Below are positions 27,222-36,232 of a DNA stretch of 64,000 bases, in pieces. The DNA is from Thioalkalicoccus limnaeus (GTDB lineage: Bacteria; Pseudomonadota; Gammaproteobacteria; Chromatiales; Chromatiaceae). The notes beneath the pieces were generated by a model that saw only the letters and a program-made list of their open reading frames with translations, was not told where the DNA came from and ran no database searches. Numbering within the stretch: position 1 is the stretch's first letter; each line of letters opens with the position of its first letter. The stretch is taken from positions 124,001 through 188,000 of the forward strand of contig NZ_JBDKXB010000003.1 of NCBI RefSeq assembly GCF_041197575.1. The letters run 5' to 3'. Made by a program: the position numbers and the translations under genes.

Positions 27222-27748
27222 ACGCGCGTAAGGCAACTCCCGCGAGATAAAATACCATTTGGCTTAACGTAAAAAACACCGCCGAATGCCAGGTGATTGG
27301 CCCAGGTCGAGAGGGATTTCATGCTACGGGGTGGCCCCAGCCGGGCGAGTTAGGCGCGTCAACTCGGAACCCGAAGTATCCGGTATGGCGCTCGAAGCGT
27401 GCCGTAATCCGACAACCCCGGGGCCATCCCTTTTTCCGTGGGCTTGCTAAACCCGAACGAGACGACGCCATTGGCGTGCCCCCACAACGGGTCCTGATGC
27501 GCGGTGCAGGTGCGTTGTAGATGCGGCTTCAGCCGCAGGAAGGCCACGGCCCTGGCCGTCGCAGGCTTGGGGCAGTGACGGTTGACTGAGACGGAACCTC
27601 CCGGCATCGACACGACAACCTTGCCCGGAAGGCCCCCTGAAGATCAGCCCGCGGGGTCGACGGCCCTCTCGAACCCGTCACGCCTCGCGTTGCCGTGTGT
27701 GCCCCGTGCTAACCTATGCCGTGATCTATACCGAGCCGGTCCGGACCC
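27222..27748. other. Long intergenic region at the border of the accessory region
   Basis: About 527 bp. It holds the 3' motif at 27232-27257 and the REP-like unit at 27517-27537. The vapBC promoter must lie near its right end. Stretches such as GTAAAAAACACC near 27268 are AT-richer than the flanks. I see no complete gene or insertion-sequence ends. Confidence 0.5.
27517..27537 (+). repeat. Single REP-like element
   Basis: GTAG followed by ATGCGGCTTCAGCCGCA, nearly the same unit as at 5278-5298, with the same perfect GCGGCT/AGCCGC hairpin. Third copy in the window of this repeat family. Confidence 0.7.
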
Positions 27749-27982
27749 ATGAACGCACCACGCCGCGCTAAGCTTCTCACCAATGGCACCACTCAAGCGA
27801 TTCGCATCTCGCGGGACTTCGAGCTGCCCGGTCAGGAAGTGCTGATCCGCAAGGACGGCGACCGCCTCATCATCGAGCCCGTCCCGCCGTCGAAACTGCT
27901 CGCCGTGCTGGCGACCCTTGACCTCATCGATCACACCTTCCCGGACATCCAGGACCCGGCGCCGGAGCCGACCGAGCTCTAG
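27749..27982 (+). CDS. vapB: VapB-type antitoxin (AbrB-fold)
   Basis: A 77-aa antitoxin with an N-terminal swapped-hairpin AbrB DNA-binding domain: TNGTTQAIRISRDFELPGQE fits the family pattern G-x-S-Q-A-I-R-hydrophobic-P. The acidic C-terminal tail (DIQDPAPEPTEL) would wrap the toxin. The VapC gene follows after 12 nt. Such pairs normally repress their own promoter. The start ATG 27749 gives the expected family N-terminus. Confidence 0.88.
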   Translation: MNAPRRAKLLTNGTTQAIRISRDFELPGQEVLIRKDGDRLIIEPVPPSKLLAVLATLDLIDHTFPDIQDPAPEPTEL

Positions 27983-27994
27983 CGGCTCCCCGCG

Positions 27995-28435
27995 ATGCCG
28001 AAGCCCGCGTATCGGCTCGACACGAACATCGTCTCCGATCTCGTACGTCGGCCGGCCGGCTGCATCCGCGATGGCATCGCCGCCCGCGGCGATAAACGGG
28101 TCTGCACCAGCATCATCGTCGCTGCGGAGCTGCGTTTCGGCGCAGCCAAGAAGGGTTCCGAGCGATTGACGGCCCGACTCGAGACTGTGCTGGCGGCGCT
28201 CGACATTCTGCCTTTCGACGAGCCCGCGGACCGGCGTTACGGCGAGATCCGCCGCTTGCTGGAGCGCGTGGGCACGTCGATCGGCGCCAACGACCTGCTA
28301 ATCGCGGCCCATGCCCTGGCCCACGGGTTGATCCTGGTCACCGCCAACGAGACCGAGTTTCGTCGGGTGCCCGGGCTCTCTCTCGAGAATTGGCTGAGCA
28401 CCGGTAATAAGGCGCCTGGCGCGTCAGAAACGTAA
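27995..28435 (+). CDS. vapC: VapC-type PIN-domain toxin RNase
   Basis: A 146-aa endoribonuclease toxin of the PIN fold. The acidic metal-binding residues are Asp9 (RLDTNIVSDLV), Glu45 (AAELRFGA), Asp100 (GANDLLIAAHA) and an acidic residue near 119-121 (NETEF). The C-terminal LENW is common in the family. Known VapC toxins cut tRNA or rRNA. It forms a type II toxin-antitoxin pair with the preceding vapB and lies 132 bp before the McrB-like gene, in a likely defence region. Confidence 0.92.
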   Translation: MPKPAYRLDTNIVSDLVRRPAGCIRDGIAARGDKRVCTSIIVAAELRFGAAKKGSERLTARLETVLAALDILPFDEPADRRYGEIRRLLERVGTSIGANDLLIAAHALAHGLILVTANETEFRRVPGLSLENWLSTGNKAPGASET

Positions 28436-28567
28436 CAATGGCTGGGATTTCGCGCGATATGCATGCCCGCGCATCTAAGATGGTCGACCCCTAGGGGAAA
28501 CAAGCGTCCGAACAGGCCGCGCGCGCAAACCGCAGGACAGCGAGTGAAATCGAAACGGGAAAAGAGC

Positions 28568-30856
28568 ATGGCAGAGGAAAAACCTGGTATACGAGCCATT
28601 GCTGAGGTGGAGCGAATGGATACCCAGGCGCGTCTCCGCTACCTTAGAGAACAATGGGGCATCAATGACCTGCGTGTTCGCGGGAGGCTGGAGAAACGCC
28701 AAAAGGATCTATGGTGGTTGACGGACGTTCGGTCCGAGAGCGGCAAACGGCTGAGATACCCTTTGGCAGAACTCTATTCGAAACCGGATTTAGGAGCACC
28801 AGGTGTCTTCGTTGGCAACGAGTCGAAGGTCGCTCCCAATCTGCGCGAATCAGGCACCTATGTCATCGTCGAGGTTTCTCTTGCGCCCGAAAGCGAGCGT
28901 AGCAAATGGAAAAACCCGCTGCTGATCTGCGCCGACCCGACATCGATCGAGCCTCTCACCCGCATTGCGGGTGAGCACGTCCATCGTAATGACGACGGGA
29001 GCATCGACCTCGAGGAGACACTCTGTCGCGGTTATATCGATGCGCAGTGCGCTCAGGGACGCGATGAATTGACAAAGCTGGGAGAGGATATCGCACGACT
29101 CAAGCAGGACCATGCGGATGTTGCAACCCGGTTTCATGCGCTCCGACGCGAGCGCGAAGAGGCCGAGCTGGCGCGGGATCAAGCCCAGCGGGAGGTCGCA
29201 GACGCCGAGGCAAAATCGCGACGCCTAGCGCAAGAAATCGAGGACGGCTTTGCCGCTCGGCGGGAGCAACTCGAGAAGGATGCGCGGGATCGCGAGGCGG
29301 CGCTTAGCCGCGGTTACGAAGAGCACGAGCGGGAATTGCGGCGGGAGCTGAATGCGATCGAGCAAGAACTGGCCGCTGCGCGGAAGAAGCGGGACCGCGA
29401 GGTGGGCGAGATACGGAGCCAGACCGCTGCGTTGCGATCCTATGTCAAGTCCCAAATCGAGCCCTTGCACCGACTGGAATTGATCACCGACACGCAATGG
29501 GATGCACTCTTTCCCGACGCCGGCAACACGCCTGATCAAACCCGCGAGGAGTGGCCGGAATTCGACGGTGAAACGACCCAGGCAATCGAACACATCCAGC
29601 GCTATCTGTTTGGCCGCGGCATCGGGTACCCCTGGGACCTGCTCGCAAACTTCCACGCCCTCCTCTGCACCGGCGACCTGATCATCCTCTCCGGCCTATC
29701 CGGTTCAGGCAAGACTAATCTCGTGAAGTCCTATGCCGACGCAACCGGGAACGAGGCCAGAATCGTTCCGGTCAAGCCTAACTGGACCAGCGCGGAGGAC
29801 CTGCTCGGTTTCCACAACCCGCTGCAACGGGCCTACGCCAAGACCCCGTTTATCGAGGCCCTGTTCGAGGCCAGTCGCGACCCGGAACGCCTCTATATCG
29901 TCTGCCTGGACGAGATGAACCTGGCGCGGGTCGAGTACTATTTCGTGGACTTCCTGTCACGCTTGGAGGACCGTGCGGCACCCAGCATCCCGCTCTATCC
30001 GGACGACGAGGCCGGCCACGTCCTGACCGAGCTTCGGGTGCTGATGCAAACGCTCGGCGGCATAGGGCTGAACCTGGGCTCAGCCGACCTGGAGGCCTTG
30101 CTCGGGGACGGCCGGACCATGACCCAACTGGCGGAGCGGCTCGGGCTCGGGGATGGCGAATCCTTTGCGCAGTTGCACGCCCGTGTGCGCCGCATGCTGA
30201 GCGGCGCCTTGACGGTGCCCCCTCAGCTCCAGATCCCCGCCAACGTGCGCTTCGTCGGCGCCGTCAACATGGACGACACGACGCATTACCTTTCTCCGAA
30301 GGTGCTGGACCGCGCACATGTGCTCCAGTTTCAGAGCCCATTGGATTATTGGGACCGGGTTTCCAACCAGATTGGCAAAGCGGATCGGCCAACGCATGGG
30401 ATTCGCATCCCCGCTAGGGCCTTCCCTCCGCGGGGCGAGTACCCTCCGTATCAGCACGAGGATCGGCTGGTCTTGAAATTGACCGAGTACGGGCGGGACT
30501 TCCTCGCACCACTAGGCATCGAGCTTGGCATGCGTCCGCTGCGCCAGGCGATTCACTATCATGACCAACTGAAAGATCTATACGACGAAGGGGAGGGCTT
30601 GGACCTGCTCGCGCTGAACAATCTGCTCCGGCAGAAGGTCTTTCCCAGGTTCTCGTTCGATGGCAAGCAGTCAGCGCGCGGACGGGGCGAGCAGAACCGA
30701 GATGCGGTTGCGCGTCATTTTCGGGATCGCCTGGTCGAGGACCTCGCACCGCTTTCGAGCCCCGACGGGTCCTTGCTGTTCCGCGCCAGCGATGATCTGG
30801 CCGCGATGATCGAGCGTGCCAAGGAGAACGACGTCGTGTACAACTACTGGACCTGA
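28568..30856 (+). CDS. McrB-type AAA+ GTPase with coiled coil (CoCoNuT CnuB-like)
   Basis: A 762-aa motor subunit of a type IV-like restriction system. Residues 1-160 look like a beta-rich recognition domain. Residues about 165-300 are a long charged coiled coil. The McrB-type AAA+ domain follows: P-loop GLSGSGKT at 376-383, Walker B LDEMNLA with Asp448 and Glu449, and the McrB signature NMDD at 567-570 before a DRA arginine region. An insert of about 70 residues separates Walker B from the signature. The start ATG 28568 follows GGGAAAAGAGC. The nuclease gene begins 5 nt after the stop. McrB proteins hydrolyse GTP and activate an McrC nuclease; the coiled coil places this one with the coiled-coil type IV subclass. 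What it recognises is unknown. Confidence 0.9.
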   Translation: MAEEKPGIRAIAEVERMDTQARLRYLREQWGINDLRVRGRLEKRQKDLWWLTDVRSESGKRLRYPLAELYSKPDLGAPGVFVGNESKVAPNLRESGTYVIVEVSLAPESERSKWKNPLLICADPTSIEPLTRIAGEHVHRNDDGSIDLEETLCRGYIDAQCAQGRDELTKLGEDIARLKQDHADVATRFHALRREREEAELARDQAQREVADAEAKSRRLAQEIEDGFAARREQLEKDARDREAALSRGYEEHERELRRELNAIEQELAAARKKRDREVGEIRSQTAALRSYVKSQIEPLHRLELITDTQWDALFPDAGNTPDQTREEWPEFDGETTQAIEHIQRYLFGRGIGYPWDLLANFHALLCTGDLIILSGLSGSGKTNLVKSYADATGNEARIVPVKPNWTSAEDLLGFHNPLQRAYAKTPFIEALFEASRDPERLYIVCLDEMNLARVEYYFVDFLSRLEDRAAPSIPLYPDDEAGHVLTELRVLMQTLGGIGLNLGSADLEALLGDGRTMTQLAERLGLGDGESFAQLHARVRRMLSGALTVPPQLQIPANVRFVGAVNMDDTTHYLSPKVLDRAHVLQFQSPLDYWDRVSNQIGKADRPTHGIRIPARAFPPRGEYPPYQHEDRLVLKLTEYGRDFLAPLGIELGMRPLRQAIHYHDQLKDLYDEGEGLDLLALNNLLRQKVFPRFSFDGKQSARGRGEQNRDAVARHFRDRLVEDLAPLSSPDGSLLFRASDDLAAMIERAKENDVVYNYWT

Positions 30857-30861
30857 TCGGC

Positions 30862-33525
30862 ATGGAGCCGCCTTGCGAGCTACGGATCATCCGTGTCACT
30901 TGGGCGCGGAAGGAACACCACACCGAAGTGGCGGCGGCACAGGATCCCGTCCCTCTCGATTACGACGGCGACGGCTGGGTGGCAGAGCTGCCCGCGTATC
31001 CCAAGGTGGACGGTGCCCGGTGCGGCCAGTTGGCTATAGCAGTCCCCCCGGGCACCGCTGAGCCCTGCCTGCTCAGGGCTAACGGCGAGCCCTGCGCCCT
31101 GACGTCGATCCGCGCAGCCGACGGTCGGGAGTGGTGGATCGAGAAGGGTCAATGGAGAAAGGCGGAAGGAATGGGTTACCACGACGCGCCGCTGTCCCGC
31201 CACGTCGGGGAAGCACGGCTCCAGGTGGGTGGCCACCTGATCCGGCTGCGCATCTCACCCACCGGATTCACCCCGCAGGAATTCGAAACCCTGTTGGACG
31301 AGTTTCGCAGCGGCGCCTGGCAGTTGATCCTCGATCCGATGAGCCCGACCCGCGCGACGGATCAACGCCGTGACGGAGGCATCGACCCTGCGTTTCTTGC
31401 TGCCGTCACAGCATTCATCCGCTACGCTGGAAGGGCGCTCGACCAGCCGCACCGAGAGCTGCGCGAGGTCCGCGAGCGACAGCCTGTCGAGCGTGTCCGC
31501 CCCTGCGTCGGCACCTTTCGCGAGCTGGCCGTCCGCGGTGCGCCGCGGCTGATCAGCGGACGCGGACACGCGCCAAGCTTCGATACGCCGGAAAACCGCC
31601 AGTTGTTGGCGATGTGCAGCAGGCTGAGGCGCACGCTCCGGGGGTTGTTGGCAGGCGCTGAAGGCGCAACCCGCGACTTGCTTGGCCGCTCGCAACGGGC
31701 TGACGAACGGGCGGCCCACCTCCAGGCATCGCTGGGACGAGTGCGAGTTGATGCCCGGAAACTTAACCAATTGATCGAGGAACGGGAAGGGGATATCAAG
31801 ACCTATCGCCACGTAGTCGGGCAATTGATCGAGGAGGCGCCCGCCAATGCCAGACTAAGCTTTTTCAATGTCGACCAACCGAAGCTCGACGCGCAATACG
31901 GGATCGCCGGTTTCTGGTTTAACGCGCGTTCCAAAAATGGCGAGGTCGAAGGGATTCGTCTGAATTTCAACGTTGACCTGCGAACCTTGGAGTCGGTGTT
32001 CGACAAGAGGTACAGTTACAGGTTAAATGGTACCTTCAGCGTTGAGCGAAGGGGGGTCGGCACGCAAGGTCGATCCTGGAGCATTTGGCGCGTGCATTAT
32101 CTGACCGAGATTTCGTCCAATAGGGAGCAACAGCTCCGAGAAGAAATTACGTACTTGGAAACACGCCGGTCGAATTTGTCGGAGAGGGATTTTTGGCTCA
32201 GTTTGAACAAGAGTGATACCGATGAGCAACTTCGTGACCTCGCCGAAGCCCGGCGTTCGGCTGAGCGCCTGCGCGCCGCAAGTGCGATCTGGGCGGGAGT
32301 CCAGGACGAATTGACGCCCCTGACGCAACAGGTTTCTGCCCTGCAAAGACGCGCGCGTGGTTTGGGCATACAGGAGTCGCGGCACACGGCCTTCACCGGC
32401 TCGATGACCTATGTGCTGAATCCGGACTATCGCGGCGCCTTGGCCTTCTATCGGCGCGCGCTGGAAGCGGCCGGATTGACGGCCTCGCAACTCGATGGGC
32501 TGCTGCGGTTGGAAGACCTGGGCATTCTCGACTTGCCGGCCGTCTACGAGCGCTGGTGTCTGCTGCGCATCGTGGCGGTGTTGCGTGAGCATTTTCGCTT
32601 GGTCCCGCCGCCTGACTTCCGGGACCGCCTGCTCGGCTGCGTCACCGATCGGGGGACTCTGTCGCTTCGTTTTTCAGGAAACGCTATCGGGCGGGACCTG
32701 CTGCTCGAATACCAACTTCGGCTGCCGAGAAAGGGCATCCCGGAGAAGCAACGCCCGAACCCGGACTTCATGCTCACGGTGCTGCCCCGCAACCGCCGGG
32801 TCGAGATCGGCGGGAATCTCCATCCGCACCTGGTGGTTGACGCCAAGTGCAAACCTTTTTCGCCGATCGAAGAAGCGGAGGCCGGCCAGAGTCTCGTCGA
32901 GGCGTTGGACGAGCTGATCGGGAAGAAGCGGTATCACGAGCCTGGGGGTCATCGGGTGTTTGTTCTGCACCCCGGCAGCGGTCCTGATGCCACGGCACGG
33001 GTAGCCGACTATTGCCATTTGGGGGGTAGTCCTCTCGTCGCAAACTCAGAAGGCCGCAAGCCGTGGGATCAAGCACCGCCGGATCACCGCTACGGCGCGG
33101 TCTTGCTGCGGCCGGGCGTCACGGATCCGCTGATTCGCCTGATCCTGATGCATGTGTATCTAGGACTCGAAGACAGCCTCGGTGCCTACACGAATCGTTC
33201 GCCGAGCTATCCGCTGATCTGCCCCGCCTGCGGGGGTGCAGAGATGACCCATGAACCGCCACCTGGCACCCTCGAAACGAAACATCCCGGACGTGCGCAA
33301 TGGTGCATCGGCTGCGGCCGGATGCTGGTTTGGAATTTTAGCGGTGGCTGCGGCACCCATCTGTTCAAGCTCGGGGGATATTGGACCTTCCATGAGACCC
33401 ATCCGCTGAACCCCTACGACATCCGCTGCCCCCATTGCGGCGATTACATGTCGATTCCCGAGGAGACGCCCGGCCCGGATCAAGTCGATGACCCGTGCGA
33501 CTGGGGAGATCCGCCGTGGCCGTGA
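30862..33525 (+). CDS. DUF2357 / PD-(D/E)XK nuclease (McrC-like, CnuC-like) with zinc ribbons
   Basis: An 887-aa putative nuclease subunit. Residues about 110-330 contain the DUF2357-type helical region (GFTPQEFETLLDEF). Coiled coil spans about 275-330 and 418-500, split by a beta-rich insert at about 330-417. The McrC-type helix YERW (Glu563, Trp565) precedes the PD-(D/E)XK core: Pro634-Asp635, then Asp660-Ala-Lys662 in VVDAKCK. The C-terminus has CPAC (787-790) paired with CIGC (815-818), then CPHC (856-859), suggesting one or two zinc ribbons. It follows the GTPase gene by 5 nt and overlaps the next gene by 10 nt. DNA of the insert is visibly AT-richer than the rest, a sign of domain exchange or transfer. 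Confidence 0.88.
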   Translation: MEPPCELRIIRVTWARKEHHTEVAAAQDPVPLDYDGDGWVAELPAYPKVDGARCGQLAIAVPPGTAEPCLLRANGEPCALTSIRAADGREWWIEKGQWRKAEGMGYHDAPLSRHVGEARLQVGGHLIRLRISPTGFTPQEFETLLDEFRSGAWQLILDPMSPTRATDQRRDGGIDPAFLAAVTAFIRYAGRALDQPHRELREVRERQPVERVRPCVGTFRELAVRGAPRLISGRGHAPSFDTPENRQLLAMCSRLRRTLRGLLAGAEGATRDLLGRSQRADERAAHLQASLGRVRVDARKLNQLIEEREGDIKTYRHVVGQLIEEAPANARLSFFNVDQPKLDAQYGIAGFWFNARSKNGEVEGIRLNFNVDLRTLESVFDKRYSYRLNGTFSVERRGVGTQGRSWSIWRVHYLTEISSNREQQLREEITYLETRRSNLSERDFWLSLNKSDTDEQLRDLAEARRSAERLRAASAIWAGVQDELTPLTQQVSALQRRARGLGIQESRHTAFTGSMTYVLNPDYRGALAFYRRALEAAGLTASQLDGLLRLEDLGILDLPAVYERWCLLRIVAVLREHFRLVPPPDFRDRLLGCVTDRGTLSLRFSGNAIGRDLLLEYQLRLPRKGIPEKQRPNPDFMLTVLPRNRRVEIGGNLHPHLVVDAKCKPFSPIEEAEAGQSLVEALDELIGKKRYHEPGGHRVFVLHPGSGPDATARVADYCHLGGSPLVANSEGRKPWDQAPPDHRYGAVLLRPGVTDPLIRLILMHVYLGLEDSLGAYTNRSPSYPLICPACGGAEMTHEPPPGTLETKHPGRAQWCIGCGRMLVWNFSGGCGTHLFKLGGYWTFHETHPLNPYDIRCPHCGDYMSIPEETPGPDQVDDPCDWGDPPWP

Positions 33526-35462
33526 CCCGAACCCTGTTTGTCGATGAATCCGGGGACTTCGCGAAAAGCCCGCCCTGGATCATCAGCGGTGTGCTTTTTG
33601 CCGGCAAGCCCGCAGCGGTCGAGAAGCGTCTCGCGGCAGCGCTGCAGCCGGTTCTGCGGCACTATCGAATCGGTCCGGTCGCGAACCTTCACCTGACGGC
33701 CTTGCGGCAACAGCGATCGCATTCGGAGGTGATCGAGATCGCCGGCGCCGTGCTCGATGCGGCGCGTGGGTGCGGCGTCCTGACCGGCATGCTGGTCGTC
33801 GAGAACGCCCGCGGTGAGGGACTGCGTGACAGCGAGCGGACCTATCGGCTGATGCTGCTCGATCTGCTGGCGCTCGCGGATACGATGCTGCAGGAGGATC
33901 GCGACGAGGCGCCGCTTCAGATCATCGTCGCACGTCGCCAGCGCGCCGGCACGGCGATGTCGACACGCGAGGACCTGCTCGCGGACGTGGTCGAGCGCAT
34001 CGAGGACGCGGTGGAGGTCGGGCTCGCCGCGCGCGGGCTGCTGAGTCGGCTCGAAGCTCGGCATGTGCGCATTTGGCCAGCCGCCGAGTCTGCGGGCCTC
34101 GCCGTTGCCGACGTCATCGCCAATCTAACCTACAACCGGCGTCGGCCGGAGAGCGGCGCGCTGTTCCGATCACTGGTCGAGCAAGATCGGTTGCGGATGT
34201 TTGAAGGTCTGGGGGGCTATCCTGAACGGCGTGCGCGGGTCGCCGAGCGCGATGGCGACCTGGTCGTGGCTCTGGCTCGCTGGGCGCTGCTCGATTGCGG
34301 TGTGGACACCGACAGCGACGAACGTCGCCGCGATGCACTCTCCCGTCTGTGGCGACGCGTGCTCGCCAGCGGCACCACTGGCCCGATGGCGACGCTGGAG
34401 GCCGTGCTCGAGCGTCTTTGGCGCTCGCACAGGGCACCCCGGGATCATCCTCGGCTTGCCAGGGCGCTGGCGCAGATGGAGATCGGATTGCGCAATGCGG
34501 ATGGCCCGCCGAAACTGCTCTATCGGCTGAACAACCTCACGCACCAGGTCGCGAACCAAATGGGCGACCTGTCCACCGCCGAGCGGGTCATGGCGGCGCA
34601 GTCGCTGCTGACCGCGGCGGTCGCAGCCGATCCGAGCCTGTTTCACCTGCTGCTGGACGCGCAGGTGTTTCGCGCCTTGACCGAAGAGCTTCGGCTCGAC
34701 TTCACCGCGGCAGAGCGCCACGCTCGCGACCATCTGCGACTCACCGAGCAATACGGTGCCGTCTGGGAGCTGTTGGAGGGCGCGCCGGGACGGGTTGGCT
34801 TCGGCCGGTCGCGGCTTTGGTTGAAGGCCCGGATGACGTGGGTGAGGTCGCTGTTGCTGGTCGGGGAGCCGGTGCAACTTGCCGAGGCCGGGGCGCTATT
34901 GACCGGGATCGACCGGGAAGGACTCGCCGACGCGGATCGATGCCGCCTGCTCGGATATCGCGTTTGGTACGCGGTGCGGGAAGGGCGGGTGGCTGATGCG
35001 CTGGCGCTGGCCGGGATGCTGATCGACCGTTGCGATGATCGCTTCGCTTCCCACTACGCGGCACGGGCGGCAGCGGATGCGGCCTTGCTGAGCACGGGGG
35101 CACCCAAGGATGTGCTCGGGCACATGCTGCGCCAGCTTTGCGTCCGAGCCGAGCGCATGGCCGGTCATCCCGGTGAGCTGCTTTGGCGCGATATCGGCGT
35201 GTTGGAGCACCGCATCGCTGCCCGGCCGGGGGCTTCCCGCGACGCATTCGACCGCGCTCTGCGCATCAACGCCACCCTGCCCGAAAGCCCGATCAACTGC
35301 TGGAACCGGCTGGTCATCGAGATCCATGCCGCGGCGCTCTGTGGCTGCGCGATTTCGGAGCGCAGGTGGCCCGCGGCTGTGCTCCGCCTACAACGGCAAG
35401 CTTGCGATGCTCCGGCTGAAGGCGACCATCTGATGGGCTATCGCAAGGCCAGCCCATACTGA
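33516..35462 (+). CDS. DUF3800-domain protein with helical-repeat tail
   Basis: A 648-aa protein. Residues 1-230 match DUF3800, an RNase H-like fold found in defence and mobile contexts: LFVDESGDF with Asp10-Glu11-Ser12-Gly13 at the N-terminus, and the closing AVADVIANLTYN with Asp199. Residues about 240-648 are almost all helical and rich in Leu, Ala and Arg, like TPR or other helical repeats. The start GTG 33516 has GGGGAG 7 nt upstream and overlaps the nuclease gene by 10 nt; a GTG at 33522 is the alternative. The overlap argues that it is part of the same operon and system. Catalytic activity is not proven. I do not know this protein as a standard part of McrBC-like systems. Confidence 0.82.
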   Translation: MAVTRTLFVDESGDFAKSPPWIISGVLFAGKPAAVEKRLAAALQPVLRHYRIGPVANLHLTALRQQRSHSEVIEIAGAVLDAARGCGVLTGMLVVENARGEGLRDSERTYRLMLLDLLALADTMLQEDRDEAPLQIIVARRQRAGTAMSTREDLLADVVERIEDAVEVGLAARGLLSRLEARHVRIWPAAESAGLAVADVIANLTYNRRRPESGALFRSLVEQDRLRMFEGLGGYPERRARVAERDGDLVVALARWALLDCGVDTDSDERRRDALSRLWRRVLASGTTGPMATLEAVLERLWRSHRAPRDHPRLARALAQMEIGLRNADGPPKLLYRLNNLTHQVANQMGDLSTAERVMAAQSLLTAAVAADPSLFHLLLDAQVFRALTEELRLDFTAAERHARDHLRLTEQYGAVWELLEGAPGRVGFGRSRLWLKARMTWVRSLLLVGEPVQLAEAGALLTGIDREGLADADRCRLLGYRVWYAVREGRVADALALAGMLIDRCDDRFASHYAARAAADAALLSTGAPKDVLGHMLRQLCVRAERMAGHPGELLWRDIGVLEHRIAARPGASRDAFDRALRINATLPESPINCWNRLVIEIHAAALCGCAISERRWPAAVLRLQRQACDAPAEGDHLMGYRKASPY

Positions 35463-35662
35463 CCGAGCCAGTCGTGTCCGAAATGCTGATCCCGAATCGA
35501 AAGTGGCTGATTTCGCGTGCTGGGGCGCAGTGCGGTACTGGGGTCAGGGTTGCGTTGTGGCGGAGTCAGGGGCTTGTCCTTGATGAAGCGTGCACGATGG
35601 CGACAGGCTCGAAACCAGCGTCAGTCTCGGCAACGAACGCAGCACGATCGATTCGCAGCGAC

Positions 35663-36232
35663 TCAGTCTCTCGGCAGGATCCGGGCGAAGAGCTCGCGGC
35701 GGGAGATGTCGCGCTGCAGCGGGCAGTCGCGCTGGGCCTGCTCCATATTCTCGTCGCGGATGCGGATCACCTCGGCCCAGGCGTCGAAGCAGGCCTCGGC
35801 GTCGCGATACGGGGTCATGTCGAGGCACAGGGGTTGCAGCAGGTAATGGCCGAGGTCCGGGTCGTGATGGATGTGGGCGCGTTGCGGCTGATCGAGGAGG
35901 CGGATCTCGAGCGCCGGGCCGAGCACCTGGTAGGGTGCGTCGCGACGTTCCGACGCCGACCAGCCTGGCGGGATCGGGATCGGCGGCGGCTGTTGCGGGA
36001 CGAAGAGCCGCGCGAGCATCCAGGGGGTCAGCAGCAGCAGGACGCGCCAGTCATCGAGCGGCCGATAGGCGCGCACCTCGATACCGAGGGCCGTGTTCAG
36101 CAGCGGATCCGAGCGTCGTAGTTCATCGAGGATGCGCCGGTGCGCCGCGATGACCGCCGCCGTCAGGCTGGCCTCGTCGAGGCGGTCGGCGGCGAGCAAC
36201 TGCCAACCGGATGGGTCGCTGTCGTCACGCAT
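35663..36232 (-). CDS. HybE-like chaperone
   Basis: A 189-aa protein resembling the HybE family of [NiFe]-hydrogenase assembly chaperones. The core LLLLTPWMLARLFVP matches the family's LLTPW block, and the end RDISRRELFARIL resembles the common SRR(D/E) ending. No hydrogenase gene is nearby. Instead it is the last gene of a molybdoenzyme operon, and its ATG overlaps the TorD stop by 8 nt. It probably helps assembly or Tat proof-reading of the molybdoenzyme. The family call rests on short motifs and is moderate. Confidence 0.62.
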   Translation of the reverse strand: MRDDSDPSGWQLLAADRLDEASLTAAVIAAHRRILDELRRSDPLLNTALGIEVRAYRPLDDWRVLLLLTPWMLARLFVPQQPPPIPIPPGWSASERRDAPYQVLGPALEIRLLDQPQRAHIHHDPDLGHYLLQPLCLDMTPYRDAEACFDAWAEVIRIRDENMEQAQRDCPLQRDISRRELFARILPRD

